From contig NZ_LR134378.1 of the NCBI RefSeq assembly GCF_900637555.1, forward strand, positions 1,622,001 to 1,686,000: DNA of 64,000 nucleotides, written 5' to 3'. Origin of the DNA: Lautropia mirabilis (GTDB taxonomy: Bacteria > Pseudomonadota > Gammaproteobacteria > Burkholderiales > Burkholderiaceae_E). The notes under the pieces are model-generated. The model was not told the origin of the DNA. It did no database searches and saw only the letters and a list, made by a program, of their open reading frames with translations. The translations under genes and the position numbers were made by a program. Position 1 is the first letter of the stretch. Every line of letters begins with the position of its first letter. Shown here piece by piece: positions 39,811 to 49,179 of this stretch.

Positions 39811-40374
39811 TCACTGCACCAGCATCTGGTTGAAATGCACGGCAACCACCGAGTCAGGAACCATGATCAGCGGCTTGCCTGCCGGTGCTGCCGCAGCAGC
39901 ATCCTTGTGCTCTGCACCCTGGGCAGGGGCAGAGGACTTGTCCCAATGAATGGCCTCGATGGTGCGCTGCTTGATGGCCTCGGCCAAGGCTTCCTTGCCC
40001 TTCTCGGTCAGCAGCTGCTCGGATTTCTGCGATGACAGCAGCTTCAGAAGCTTGCTGCGTACCACCGGCATCACCTTCTTCAGTTCACTCTCGGCGTAGG
40101 CGTTCTGCATCTGAAGGACCACGGCCACCTGAGCCATGCGGTCACCGCCTTCATCGGCCAGGTTCACCGTGAATGGCTCCAGTGTCACGAACACCGGCTC
40201 GGGCGAGGGCTTGTACAGCGCCAGTTTCTCGGCATCGGGATCATGCGGGGGCTTCAGGAAGAACCATCCCGCACCACCGCCGCCCGCCAGCACCACGGCC
40301 AGGATGCCGATCAACAGGCCCTTGCCACCTTTCTTCTTGCCTTCTTCGGCTTTCTCGCTCGTATTGCCTGACAT
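39811..40374 (-). CDS. fliL: Flagellar basal body-associated protein FliL
   Basis: 187-aa inner-membrane protein with a basic N-terminus (GKKKGGKG), one transmembrane segment at about residues 19-40, and the periplasmic FliL domain (FVTLEPFTVNLADEG). It supports stator function. An Ala-rich insertion (AAAAAPAGK) near residue 165 is unusual. A 149-base gap with a strong hairpin separates it from fliK. Confidence 0.93.
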   Translation of the reverse strand: MSGNTSEKAEEGKKKGGKGLLIGILAVVLAGGGGAGWFFLKPPHDPDAEKLALYKPSPEPVFVTLEPFTVNLADEGGDRMAQVAVVLQMQNAYAESELKKVMPVVRSKLLKLLSSQKSEQLLTEKGKEALAEAIKQRTIEAIHWDKSSAPAQGAEHKDAAAAAPAGKPLIMVPDSVVAVHFNQMLVQ

Positions 40375-40474
40375 GAGATAAATCCAGTTGATTCAGGAGA
40401 GATGCCGATATTCTCCATGTCTGCGGGGCGTTCCGATCGGCCAAGAAGGGGCGTTGAACCCCCTTTGTACTCAT

Positions 40475-40516
40475 GGGCCGACCGACGGCGGGATCACCGC
40501 CGTCGTGTGTCGGCCC
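40475..40516. promoter_or_regulatory. Strong hairpin between fliK and fliL
   Basis: Two stacked stems: GGGCCGA/TCGGCCC outside and CGACGGCGG/CCGCCGTCG inside. On the minus strand it follows the fliK stop by 7 bases and precedes fliL, so it may attenuate the operon or protect the fliK 3' end. The following T content is too low for a full terminator. Confidence 0.55.
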
Positions 40517-40523
40517 AGGTGCT

Positions 40524-42350
40524 TCATGCAAACAGGTCGAGACGGCCGTTCGATGGGGTATTGCCCACACGGGCGCCACCACTGGTGCTGCCGGAAACCG
40601 CCGTCGGGCGACTGCCCATCGTGCGGCCGACCCGCCCCGTGTCGGAGCCGCCATCGGCCTGCTGGCCGCCGGATTGACCCCCGTTCTGACCGAAGGCGGT
40701 GCCGGACTGTTGCATTCCTGCCCCGTTCTCCTGGCCGGACTGGCGCTGCTGCGACAGGAAGGCCGCATTGTTGCCCTGATCCATCCGGTAGTCGGACAGA
40801 CGCAGGCCGTGATCGGCCAGCATCTGCTTCAGCGTCGACATCGACGATTCGATAGCGGCACGTGTGGCAGCGTGTGCAGCAGAGATGTCCAGCGCTGCAT
40901 CTTCGGCGTTCAGCGACACCCGGATCCGGATCGGTCCCAGCTCGGCCGGCGTCAGACGGATCTCGGCGCGGTCCTGTCCCTGCACGACCACGCCGGCCAC
41001 CTGGCGGGCGAACTGTTCCTTGAACTCGGCACTGTGTATCGGACTCTCGATGCGGCTGGACAGCAGCGGGCTGCCGTCCGTGCGAACCGGAGAATGGGCG
41101 CCCGACGTGGGCATTGCCATGCCCAGGCTGAACGAACCACCTTCTGCTCGTCCCGTCGCCACAGCCGCCGTCGGCAGCGGCGTGGGACTTGTGTCCGTGG
41201 TGGCCGGACGAGACGCAGACGCAGCATCGGATGCCGAGCTGGTCTGGGGCAGGGCAGGCGTGCTCGGGCGTCCTGCGGCCGCCACGCGTCCATCCTGTGC
41301 GGGTTGAGTCGCACTGGCCGATGCTGCCTGTGCACGCCGCGAGGGAGCCATGGCCATGGTGGGGTGCACTGTGGCTGTTCCTTCGCCGCCTGCGAGCGGG
41401 TTCTCGTTGGTATCGGCCGTGATCTCCTTCGCGACCGCGGCTGTGTCGGCAGATGTGCCCTGTGCGTCGGTCGGTGCGTTCGCGTCCTGGGTGGCGGATT
41501 CATCCAGTCCCATCTGGCGGGCCAGCTGCTGCAGTTCGGTCTCGCTGACTGGAGAGGCCTCCATCTGTACCTGGGCACCCTGGCGTACCTGATCAGCCAG
41601 TGCATCATCCGGGGATGCTGCGCTCGACGATTTTGCAGGTACATCAGCGGCAGCCAGCTCTGCAGGCTTGCTGCTGCCCGAGGATGTCTGGCGGTCAACG
41701 GTTTTCGCCGCCTGTGCAGAAGCAGAACCCGCTGCTGTAGCATCGGATGCGGCAGTCGTCTGGTTGGCCGTGGCTGTGGCAGCCGTGCTGTCGGCATCCA
41801 CCTTATCACCCGGGGCGCTGGTCGACCCGGATTCCGAAGCTGCCGTCCGGGGGGCTGCCTGTGTGGCCGAAGGGTCGGCAGGACGGGCTTCCTCTGCACG
41901 GGCAGATGCCGGACGTGCCTCCGTGGTCGATGCGTCGCGTGCCGATGCATTGTCAGCATCACGGCTGCGGGTCGTCGTGGCACGTTCCGCCTGGCGCGAA
42001 GCCTTGGTCACGCGCTCGGCCTGGCGCATCTCGTCGGCCTGGCGAGAACGCTGGGGCTCGGCAGCAGGGCGTTGCATGACCTGGGCGCTGCCGTGCAGAT
42101 CCTCGGCACGCGGCCGCTCGCGCTGGCGTTCCTTCTCCAGGCGCTGCTGCTCGGCACGTCGTTCGGCCATGCGCTGCGTCATCTCCTCGAATCCGCCAGG
42201 CCGGATATCGGCCATCAGCGTCCGGAAGGACAGCGACGATGCGGCATCCCGGCCCGCCTTGGCGGGCGTCCTGGATGCGCTCAGTTGTTCCAGCACCGAC
42301 TTTCCGGAGGAAACCGGCGAGCGGGTGCCCAGAGAGGATTCGGTCTTCAT
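40524..42350 (-). CDS. fliK: Flagellar hook-length control protein FliK
   Basis: 608-aa secreted ruler protein. The first about 440 residues are low-complexity (Ala, Thr, Ser, Arg, Asp rich), as expected for the ruler. The C-terminal hook-switching domain (residues about 450-550) has EFKEQFARQVAGVVVQGQDRAEIRLTPAELGPIRIRVSL. The Gly/Gln-rich tail is longer than usual. It overlaps fliJ by ATGA (42347-42350). Confidence 0.9.
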   Translation of the reverse strand: MKTESSLGTRSPVSSGKSVLEQLSASRTPAKAGRDAASSLSFRTLMADIRPGGFEEMTQRMAERRAEQQRLEKERQRERPRAEDLHGSAQVMQRPAAEPQRSRQADEMRQAERVTKASRQAERATTTRSRDADNASARDASTTEARPASARAEEARPADPSATQAAPRTAASESGSTSAPGDKVDADSTAATATANQTTAASDATAAGSASAQAAKTVDRQTSSGSSKPAELAAADVPAKSSSAASPDDALADQVRQGAQVQMEASPVSETELQQLARQMGLDESATQDANAPTDAQGTSADTAAVAKEITADTNENPLAGGEGTATVHPTMAMAPSRRAQAASASATQPAQDGRVAAAGRPSTPALPQTSSASDAASASRPATTDTSPTPLPTAAVATGRAEGGSFSLGMAMPTSGAHSPVRTDGSPLLSSRIESPIHSAEFKEQFARQVAGVVVQGQDRAEIRLTPAELGPIRIRVSLNAEDAALDISAAHAATRAAIESSMSTLKQMLADHGLRLSDYRMDQGNNAAFLSQQRQSGQENGAGMQQSGTAFGQNGGQSGGQQADGGSDTGRVGRTMGSRPTAVSGSTSGGARVGNTPSNGRLDLFA

Positions 42351-42847
42351 GCGATGTAGAGCTCTTCCTGATCCAGCGGAACCGGAATCCGGGTCGTACC
42401 GATGTCCGGAAGGCTGGACTGGTTCAGATAACGGATGGCGGCCTGTTCGTCGGCTTCCAGACGTTCACGGCGCGACGCGGCAGCGGCCTGTTGCTCGGCA
42501 CGCTGCTTCAGGATGGTTTCCACGGCCTTCAGGCGCTTCTGGCAATCCAGAAGTGCAAGGCGCTTCAGTTCGGCACGCCGCATGGCCTGCTCGATGAAGC
42601 GTTCCTGCTGCTTGACGGCACTGTCGATGCGGCCAGCCAGGTGCGTGTCCAGTTGCAGCGACGTGGCGGAATGACTCTTGTCGTCCGTCTCGCGGCGACG
42701 GTCCTGCAGCGTGCTGCGATAGCTTTCCAGCGTGGCCAGCGTATTGCGCAGCGACGACAGTTCCTTCTGTGCGTGTGCCATGGCGGCTGCGGCTTCGTCA
42801 CGCAGGCGCTGATAGTTCTCGACGGCCAGTTCCAGGGCGGGTTTCAT
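42347..42847 (-). CDS. fliJ: Flagellar export chaperone/ATPase stalk protein FliJ
   Basis: 166-aa coiled-coil protein rich in Leu, Arg, Glu and Gln, the central stalk of the FliI ATPase ring. Identification rests on helix content, length and position between fliI and fliK. It starts with an ATGA overlap with fliI (42844-42847). Confidence 0.9.
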   Translation of the reverse strand: MKPALELAVENYQRLRDEAAAAMAHAQKELSSLRNTLATLESYRSTLQDRRRETDDKSHSATSLQLDTHLAGRIDSAVKQQERFIEQAMRRAELKRLALLDCQKRLKAVETILKQRAEQQAAAASRRERLEADEQAAIRYLNQSSLPDIGTTRIPVPLDQEELYIA

Positions 42848-44271
42848 GCAGATTCGGTTTCAGTTGTTCTGTTCGGGGAAGAGGCCAGCAGATCGCGCAT
42901 CGCGTTCACGGATGCCTGCAGGCTGCTCGGATCGTGCACCTCCTGGCACAGGAACGCCTCGATCATGGGCATCAGCTCGATGGCCCGGTCAATGCGTGCG
43001 TCACTGCCCTCGGTATAGGCGCCAATGGTGATCAGCTCGCGGCTGCGCCGGTAGGCCGACCACAGGGATTTCAGTTGCCGGGCCAGCTGCTGCTGCTCGG
43101 CAGGGGTCACGGCCGACATCACCCGCGAAATCGATTTCTCGATGTCGATGGCCGGGTAATGGCCGGCATCGGCCAGCTCCCGGGAAAGCACGATATGCCC
43201 GTCCAGGAAGGAACGGCTTGAATCGGCTACCGGGTCGTTCTGATCATCGCCTTCAGCCAGCACGGTGTAGAAGGCGGTGATCGAGCCCTGGCCGCGTGCG
43301 CCCATGCCGGTGCGTTCCAGCAGGGCCGGAAGGCGGGCGAACACCGAGGGCGGATAGCCCTTGGTGGCCGGGGATTCGCCGATGGACAGTGCAATTTCCC
43401 GCGCCGCCATGGCGTAGCGGGTCAGCGAGTCCATCAGCAGCAAAACGTTCATGTCCTGGTCGCGGAAGTACTCGGCAATGGCGGTGGCGTAGTGCGCCCC
43501 CTGCATCCGTGCAATCGGCGGCAGATCGGAAGGGGCGGCCACGATCACGGCACGATGGCGATCCTCTTCGCCCAGGATGTCTTCCAGGAATTCCTTGATC
43601 TCGCGGCCGCGCTCACCCACCAGACCCACCACGATCACGTCGGCGTTGGTATAGCGGGCCATCATGCCCAGCAGCACGCTCTTGCCCAGACCGGCGCCGG
43701 CAAACAGGCCGATGCGCTGGCCACGACCGATGGTCAGAAGGCCGTTGATCGCCCGTACCCCGGTATCCAGGGCCTCACGGATCGGCTCGCGGTCCATCGC
43801 GTTGATGGCTCGGCCGTGAATGGGGCGGCTTTCCACGTTGCGCAGCGGGCCGAAACGGTCCATCGGCCGGCCATCGGCGTCCACCACGCGGCCCAGAAGG
43901 CCATGTCCGATCGGCAGATGACGCATCCGGTCGGACTGGCGCCGCCACGGATGGCTGGCGCGGGCCAGGGTGGGGGTGACCACGGCCGGCTCCAGCGGAC
44001 AGACGCGCGTCTCGGGAGAAAGCCCGCTCGTGTCGCCCGAAGGCATCAGGAAGACGTGGCCATGACCGAAGCCCACCACCTCGGCCTCGACGGCATGGCC
44101 GTCGGGCTGCTTCAGCAGGCACAGGGCGCCCACGGGCAGTGCAATGCCGGCGGCTTCGACCAGCATGCCCGATACCTTCACCAGGCGGCCTTCGGTGGCC
44201 ACCGGGTCCACATGGGCAGCCAGTTGCTGGCAATTGCCCAGGAAGGCAGAAAGCTGGTCGGCAAGGCGCAT
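42844..44271 (-). CDS. fliI: Flagellum-specific ATP synthase FliI
   Basis: 475-aa F1-beta-like ATPase energising flagellar export. Walker A GAGLGKS at residues 192-198, Walker B in VLLLMDSLTRYA, and ADAGHYPAIDIEKSISRVM are intact. It follows fliH by 11 bases. Confidence 0.97.
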   Translation of the reverse strand: MRLADQLSAFLGNCQQLAAHVDPVATEGRLVKVSGMLVEAAGIALPVGALCLLKQPDGHAVEAEVVGFGHGHVFLMPSGDTSGLSPETRVCPLEPAVVTPTLARASHPWRRQSDRMRHLPIGHGLLGRVVDADGRPMDRFGPLRNVESRPIHGRAINAMDREPIREALDTGVRAINGLLTIGRGQRIGLFAGAGLGKSVLLGMMARYTNADVIVVGLVGERGREIKEFLEDILGEEDRHRAVIVAAPSDLPPIARMQGAHYATAIAEYFRDQDMNVLLLMDSLTRYAMAAREIALSIGESPATKGYPPSVFARLPALLERTGMGARGQGSITAFYTVLAEGDDQNDPVADSSRSFLDGHIVLSRELADAGHYPAIDIEKSISRVMSAVTPAEQQQLARQLKSLWSAYRRSRELITIGAYTEGSDARIDRAIELMPMIEAFLCQEVHDPSSLQASVNAMRDLLASSPNRTTETESA

Positions 44272-44282
44272 GGCAGAAAGGT

Positions 44283-45134
44283 TCAGCCGGTCGCGGACAC
44301 GATCGGGGCAGCATCCTGCGCGGGCAGGGCAGCTTCCTCGACATGAGTGTCCACGGCATCGGCCATAAGGGATTCGGAAGCGGTTCCGTCCATGGGAGAC
44401 GGTTCCGTCGGTCGGGCAGGGGATGCGTCATCGGCACGGGCGTTTTCCCGGCGCGCACCGTTTCGTTCATCATCCAGGCCCAGGGCGGCAAAGGTCCGGG
44501 CCACGCGGGTTTCCAGCTGACTGTCCACCCGGGTACTGCCTGCGGCCAGTGTGCAGCCGCCGCGCGCCAACTTGCCAGATGCCAGCACCTTGACGGCGAT
44601 TTCCGGGTGATTGGCGGCAAACCACTGTTGTGCGGTCTCCACATCGTCCGGATGCACGCTTGCTTCCAGGTGGCGGTACCGTTCGCTGATATGCTTCATC
44701 GATTCGGCCAGTACCGGAGCCAGAGCGTCCTTCGAGATCCGGATCTGTTCGCAGGCGATGCGTTCGGCCAGCTGCATGGCCAGGGTCATCACCTCGTGGG
44801 CCAGCCCTTCCTTCAGCGCATCCAGTCCGGACGAAAAGTCGGCCAGCAGCGAACCGGCACGGGCGCGAACCGTCATGCCGTGCTGCGCCTCTTCCTGGCG
44901 CTGCCGCTCGGTGGCTTCGGCCAGACCGGCCTGATGGCCGCTCTGCCACGAGGCCTCCAGCTGGCGCGTCAGTTCCTGTTCGGCCTGGCGTGCGGCTTCC
45001 TCGGCCCGTTGCGCCGGGCTCTTGTGCGTGGCGGGGTCGTCGAAGGACATGACCGCCATTGGCTGCCAGGCATCCTGCCGACTGATGCGGGCAGGGCGGG
45101 GCGAGGCAGGGGTCAGGGAATCAGACCAGCGCAT
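44283..45134 (-). CDS. fliH: Flagellar assembly protein FliH
   Basis: 283-aa regulator that binds FliI. The central helical part is EEAARQAEQELTRQLEASW. The C-terminal V/A-type ATPase-subunit-like domain (AERIACEQIRISKDALAPVLAESM, residues about 120-215) is followed by an unusual 65-residue acidic/Ala-rich tail beyond LETRVARTFAALGL. The start overlaps the fliG end by 14 bases. Confidence 0.92.
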   Translation of the reverse strand: MRWSDSLTPASPRPARISRQDAWQPMAVMSFDDPATHKSPAQRAEEAARQAEQELTRQLEASWQSGHQAGLAEATERQRQEEAQHGMTVRARAGSLLADFSSGLDALKEGLAHEVMTLAMQLAERIACEQIRISKDALAPVLAESMKHISERYRHLEASVHPDDVETAQQWFAANHPEIAVKVLASGKLARGGCTLAAGSTRVDSQLETRVARTFAALGLDDERNGARRENARADDASPARPTEPSPMDGTASESLMADAVDTHVEEAALPAQDAAPIVSATG

Positions 45135-46125
45135 CGGCGCCTCCGCTGCTCACCACGATGGTGCCTTCGTCGGCCAGGCGCTTCACGGTCTTCAGGATCT
45201 CCTTCTGCTGGGCCTCCACCTCGGACAGTCGCACCGGACCGCGCGACTCCAGGTCTTCCTTCAGCGACTCGGCCGCGCGCGAGCTCATGTTCTTGAAGAT
45301 CTTCTCGCGCAGTGCGGGCTCGGCACCCTTCAGCGCGATGATCAGCTGATCGTTCTGCACCTCGCGCAGCACCGTCTGCACGGCGCGGTCGTCCAGACTC
45401 AGCAGGTCGTCGAAGGTGAACATCAGATCCTCGATCTCCTGCGCCAGCTCGGCGTTCTCGGCGCGCAGCGTCTCCAGCAGCGTGGCCTCTTCGCCACCGC
45501 CCAGGAAGTTCAGGATCTCGGCGGCTGCCTTGCTGCCACCCAGGCGAGGGCGCTTGACCTTGTCGCCACCGGTCAGCACGCGCGACAGCACCTCGTTGAG
45601 TTCCTTCAGCGCACTGGGCTGGATGCTGTCCAGCGTGGCAATGCGCAGCATCACGTCCGAACGGGTCTCGGCCGACAGCTGCTGCAGGATGCTGGAAGCA
45701 TGGTCACGCTCCAGGTGCACCAGGATGGAGGCGATGATCTGCGGGTGCTCATGGCGGATCAGCTCGGCCACCGAGGCCGCATCCATCCAGCGCAGACTCT
45801 CGATGCCCGAGACGTCGCTGCCCTGCACGATGCGGTCGATCAGCATGCCGGCCTTGTCGTCGCCCAGCGCACGTTTCAGCACGCCGCGCACGTAGGCGTT
45901 GGGATCATGCACCAGCGTGCTCTGCTTCGAGGCCTGCTGATGAAAACGTTCCAGAACCTGCTCGATATGGTCCTTGGTCGTGTACTGGGTCCGGGCCATC
46001 ACTTCGCCCAGTCCCTGTACCTCCTTCGGTGTCAGGTGCTTGAAGACTTCGGCTGCCGTTTCCTCGCCCAGGGCGAGCAGCAGTACGGCGGCATCACGGG
46101 TGCCGGCTTCATCGAAACCACTCAT
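45121..46125 (-). CDS. fliG: Flagellar motor switch protein FliG
   Basis: 334-aa C-ring protein that transmits torque. N-terminal domain AAVLLLALGEETAAEVFKHL, middle domain with EHPQIIASILVHLERDHASSIL (EHPQ motif), and C-terminal stator-facing helix with the charged residues DDRAVQTVLREV are all present. It overlaps fliF by ATGA (46122-46125). Confidence 0.97.
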   Translation of the reverse strand: MSGFDEAGTRDAAVLLLALGEETAAEVFKHLTPKEVQGLGEVMARTQYTTKDHIEQVLERFHQQASKQSTLVHDPNAYVRGVLKRALGDDKAGMLIDRIVQGSDVSGIESLRWMDAASVAELIRHEHPQIIASILVHLERDHASSILQQLSAETRSDVMLRIATLDSIQPSALKELNEVLSRVLTGGDKVKRPRLGGSKAAAEILNFLGGGEEATLLETLRAENAELAQEIEDLMFTFDDLLSLDDRAVQTVLREVQNDQLIIALKGAEPALREKIFKNMSSRAAESLKEDLESRGPVRLSEVEAQQKEILKTVKRLADEGTIVVSSGGADALV

Positions 46126-47837
46126 GCTGGATTGTCCGGGTTGGTGCCATTGACCCAGTTGCGGACCACGGTGGCGACTGCCGTCGGGTCGGTGCGGGCC
46201 AGTTGAAGGGCGTTGTGTTGCGCAATCGTCATGCCCATCCCTTGTTCGGGATTGACTTCAAGACGCTGGACGCCGCCCTTGGTGCTCCCTTCAGGGCTGG
46301 GCAGTTCCAGCTGCTCGTCGACTTTTGCGTCCAGGTTGTTGCCGGCGGCCGGTGCGGGCTTCTTCATCGCCTGCAGGGCAGGGCGGATGAACATCATCAG
46401 GATGATGAGCGCCAGCAGCACGAAGCCGAACTGCTTGCCCAGATCCTTGGCAAGCGAAACGGTCTCGGGGTCCTTCCAGAGCGGCACTTCGGGGTCGACC
46501 ACTTCGGGACGCTTGGTGAAGGCAGCGTTGACCACCTGCACCGAATCGCCACGCTCGGCCGAGAAGCCCACGGCCTGCTTCACCAGTGCCTCGATGCTCT
46601 GCATCTCCAGCGGGGTCAGCGGGGTGGAGACCTCCTTGCCGTCGTCGCCCTTAGTCTGCTTCTGGTTCACCAGCACGGCCACCGACAGGCGACGGATGGT
46701 GCCTGTCTGGTTGCGAGTCACCTTCACCGTGCGGTCCACCTCGTAATTGGTGACCGATTCCTGCCGGGTGGAAACGCCGGTGCCGCCATCGGCAGACGAT
46801 GCGCTGCCAGCCGCCCGCGTAGCCTGTGCCGCCCCGTTGATGGGGGCCGACACGGTGGCAGGGGGCTGGTTGGACAGGGCGCCCGGAACGCCGCCGGCGG
46901 CATCGCTCGCGCCCGAGCCGTCACGGCTGGCCATCGTCTGCTGGCTGCGCATGGCGGCGGCACCCGGGTTCTGGTTCGGTGCGTAGGTTTCGGCCGTGGC
47001 TTCGCTCTGCGTGAAGTCGATGTCGGCGGCCACCTGGGCCCGGATGTTGCCGTCACCCACGATCGGCGCCAGCAGGTCGTCGATGCGGCGGGTCAGCGTG
47101 CTCTCGATCCGGTTGCGGTAATTGATCTGCGCCGTGTTCATCTCGCTACCGTCACCGTCCAGGTCCGACAGCAGCTTTCCGTACTGGTCCACGACCGAAA
47201 CCTGTTTCGGGCTCATGTCGGGCACCGACGAGGCCACCAGCGCCAGGATGCCCTGCACCTGTCCACGCTCCAGCGTGCGGCCGGGGTAGAGCGTCAGCAT
47301 CACCGAGGCCGAAGGCTTCTGCTGTTCGCGCAGGAAGCCGCTCTGGACCGGCATGGCCAGATGGACGCGCGCCTGCTTCACGGCAGCCAGCGACTGGATC
47401 GAGCGGGCCAGTTCGCCTTCCAGACCCCGCTGGAAGTTCAGACGTTCCTGGAACTGCGTCGTTCCGAAGCGCTGCTTCTCCAGCAGCTCGTAGCCAGTGG
47501 TGTCGCTGGCGGGCAGTCCCTGGGCAGCCAGACGAAGCCGGGCGTCGTTGACCATGTTGGCGGGCACCATGATGGCACCGCCCCCTTCGGTGTACTTGTA
47601 GGGCACGTTCATCTGCACCAGCTGGGCGATGACTGCACCACCTTCCCGGTCAGGCAGGTTGTTGTAGAGCACCTTCCAGTCCGGCTGCTGGGACCAGAGC
47701 CATGCCGAGACGGCAACGGCGCCCAGGGCAATCACACCCGCACCGGCCTTGATCTTGGTGGCGGCAGGCATCTGGGCGAAGGGGCTGACGGATGCAGGCA
47801 GAGTGTTCGTGGCCATGGCAGGATTGGATGTGCTCAT
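46122..47837 (-). CDS. fliF: Flagellar MS-ring protein FliF
   Basis: 571-aa inner-membrane ring protein. Transmembrane helices lie near residues 24-43 and 450-470. The secretin-like N-terminal part (DWKVLYNNLPDREGGAVIAQL) and the C-terminal cytoplasmic FliG-binding region are both present. A Ser/Ala-rich periplasmic loop spans about residues 295-360. ATG 47837 is chosen; ATG 47846 three codons upstream is possible. It is the first gene of the 13-gene operon fliF-R. Confidence 0.95.
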   Translation of the reverse strand: MSTSNPAMATNTLPASVSPFAQMPAATKIKAGAGVIALGAVAVSAWLWSQQPDWKVLYNNLPDREGGAVIAQLVQMNVPYKYTEGGGAIMVPANMVNDARLRLAAQGLPASDTTGYELLEKQRFGTTQFQERLNFQRGLEGELARSIQSLAAVKQARVHLAMPVQSGFLREQQKPSASVMLTLYPGRTLERGQVQGILALVASSVPDMSPKQVSVVDQYGKLLSDLDGDGSEMNTAQINYRNRIESTLTRRIDDLLAPIVGDGNIRAQVAADIDFTQSEATAETYAPNQNPGAAAMRSQQTMASRDGSGASDAAGGVPGALSNQPPATVSAPINGAAQATRAAGSASSADGGTGVSTRQESVTNYEVDRTVKVTRNQTGTIRRLSVAVLVNQKQTKGDDGKEVSTPLTPLEMQSIEALVKQAVGFSAERGDSVQVVNAAFTKRPEVVDPEVPLWKDPETVSLAKDLGKQFGFVLLALIILMMFIRPALQAMKKPAPAAGNNLDAKVDEQLELPSPEGSTKGGVQRLEVNPEQGMGMTIAQHNALQLARTDPTAVATVVRNWVNGTNPDNPA

Positions 47838-47945
47838 GCGGCACATTATTCGGCAGTGCACGCCATGGAAATTCGCCAAATACCGGGCTGGATACCTGCT
47901 ATTTCGCCGAAGACGCCGGGGTCACGCGGGTACGATGACGGCAAC

Positions 47946-47962
47946 CGGCAAATGGTTTGCCG
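47946..47962. promoter_or_regulatory. Inverted repeat / possible promoter element upstream of fliE
   Basis: CGGCAAA-TGG-TTTGCCG, a perfect 7-bp dyad 17 bases before fliE. It also has GG-N10-GC spacing as in sigma-54 promoters, on both strands because of its symmetry. It may equally be an operator or the start-site-proximal hairpin of the fliE mRNA. Confidence 0.35.
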
Positions 47963-47979
47963 ACTGATGGAGAAGGGAT

Positions 47980-48330
47980 ATGCAAGTGGAATTTCCCGGT
48001 TCTGCCCTGAAAGCTGCCGCCGATGCGGCTGCGGCTGCCGCCCGTCCGGGAGGCATGGAAAGGCTGGGCGCCGGCATGATGGCTGGCCAGGTGGAGGGTG
48101 CAGCCAGCGGCTCGTTCGGCAGCCTGCTGATGGATGCGCTGCGCAGTGTCAGCAGCGCCCAGAACGTTGCAGACAAACAGCAGCGCGCCTTCGAGGTGGG
48201 TGACGCCGGTGCAACACTGGAGAGCACGATGCTGGCCATGCAGAAGGCCCAGATCGGCTTCCAGTCGGCCGTGACGGTGCGCAACCGCCTGGTGCAGGCC
48301 TACTCGGACATCATGGGCATGCAGGTCTGA
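47980..48330 (+). CDS. fliE: Flagellar hook-basal body complex protein FliE
   Basis: 116-aa junction protein between MS ring and rod. The C-terminal half (SFGSLLMDALRSVSSAQNVADKQQRAFEVG, then LESTMLAMQKAQIGFQSAVTVRNRLVQAY) is typical. GGAGAAGGG precedes ATG 47980. It is divergent from fliF, the standard arrangement. Confidence 0.96.
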   Translation: MQVEFPGSALKAAADAAAAAARPGGMERLGAGMMAGQVEGAASGSFGSLLMDALRSVSSAQNVADKQQRAFEVGDAGATLESTMLAMQKAQIGFQSAVTVRNRLVQAYSDIMGMQV

Positions 48331-48339
48331 TGAAACGAC

Positions 48340-48373
48340 AAGGCCCCGGCGAGGCGATGCCTCCCGGGGCCTT
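48340..48373. terminator. Bidirectional terminator between fliE and ycgR
   Basis: Fully paired hairpin: AAGGCCCCGG/CCGGGGCCTT outside and GAGGC/GCCTC inside with a 3-base loop and one unpaired base. It serves both fliE (+) and the late fliS-fliT-ycgR operon (-). Confidence 0.85.
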
Positions 48374-48397
48374 TCGAATCCATCAGGCTGATCTGTT

Positions 48398-49177
48398 TCA
48401 GGCATCTAGCCGTGCACTGCGCATCCGGCGCTCCACATCCATCACGTACACCTGGACCTGACGGCCCACGCTTTCGGGCAGGGACTGGAACCGGCAGCTC
48501 ACCAGCATGCCGTCACCCCGTTCGGAAGGGGCGATGCGGATCACCTTCAGATCGCAGGGCAGGGGAGAGGCCCGGAAGCGTTCGATGCGGCAATGCAGCA
48601 GCGGCTGCCCCACCTGAGGCAGGTCGTGGCCGGCTGGCCACTGGAAGCACAGTCCACCCGCCGAGATGTCATGCAGCCGACCGCGCGCCTCGCGGTGTCC
48701 CACCACCCGTACGGCCACTTCGGCACCGTCGGCAGCAGGTGGCTCCACGCGGAAGGCCTCGCGGCGCTGGATGCGCCACCCATGGGAGGGGATGGCGGCA
48801 ATCAGCTGCCGTCGTCCCTCGTCCTCGCGCAGCGATACGGCCGGGATGTCCAGCTGGATCTTCACGGCGTTGGTCAGACCCACCAGGGTTAGGCTGCGAG
48901 CTTCCAGCAGTGCTTCCAGAGACTCTTCATCACCCGGGAAGCCCAGCCGGAAGTCGTTGGCCTCCAGCCCCTCGATGCGCGTGACCAGGTGCAGCTCATC
49001 ATCGGCGTGGGCATAGAGCACCACATGCTCGCGGGCGCCCTGCAGCTCGCGCAGCAGCGAACGTACCGCCATGGTGCCGGACACCCGGAACTGGTCCAGG
49101 CCATCCTGCGGGGACATGGGCAGGAAACCCGGCACGAGGCCGTGGTGGGTACCTGGTTGTTGGTTCGGCGTATTCAT
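48398..49177 (-). CDS. ycgR: Flagellar brake protein YcgR (PilZ domain, c-di-GMP receptor)
   Basis: 259-aa protein slowing flagellar rotation when c-di-GMP is high. The N-terminal YcgR domain spans residues about 15-120. The PilZ domain has QRREAFR and HDISAGG, the RxxxR and DxSxxG c-di-GMP-binding motifs, both intact. ATG 49177 is used; GTG 49183 overlaps the fliT stop. It shares a sigma-28 operon with fliS and fliT, so the brake is made together with late flagellar parts. Confidence 0.93.
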   Translation of the reverse strand: MNTPNQQPGTHHGLVPGFLPMSPQDGLDQFRVSGTMAVRSLLRELQGAREHVVLYAHADDELHLVTRIEGLEANDFRLGFPGDEESLEALLEARSLTLVGLTNAVKIQLDIPAVSLREDEGRRQLIAAIPSHGWRIQRREAFRVEPPAADGAEVAVRVVGHREARGRLHDISAGGLCFQWPAGHDLPQVGQPLLHCRIERFRASPLPCDLKVIRIAPSERGDGMLVSCRFQSLPESVGRQVQVYVMDVERRMRSARLDA

Positions 49178-49179
49178 GA

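Noticed and set aside
40473-42359. 628-codon plus-strand frame across fliK
   Set aside because: Cys/Arg-rich antisense translation. fliK on the minus strand has its hook domain and ATGA overlap with fliJ.
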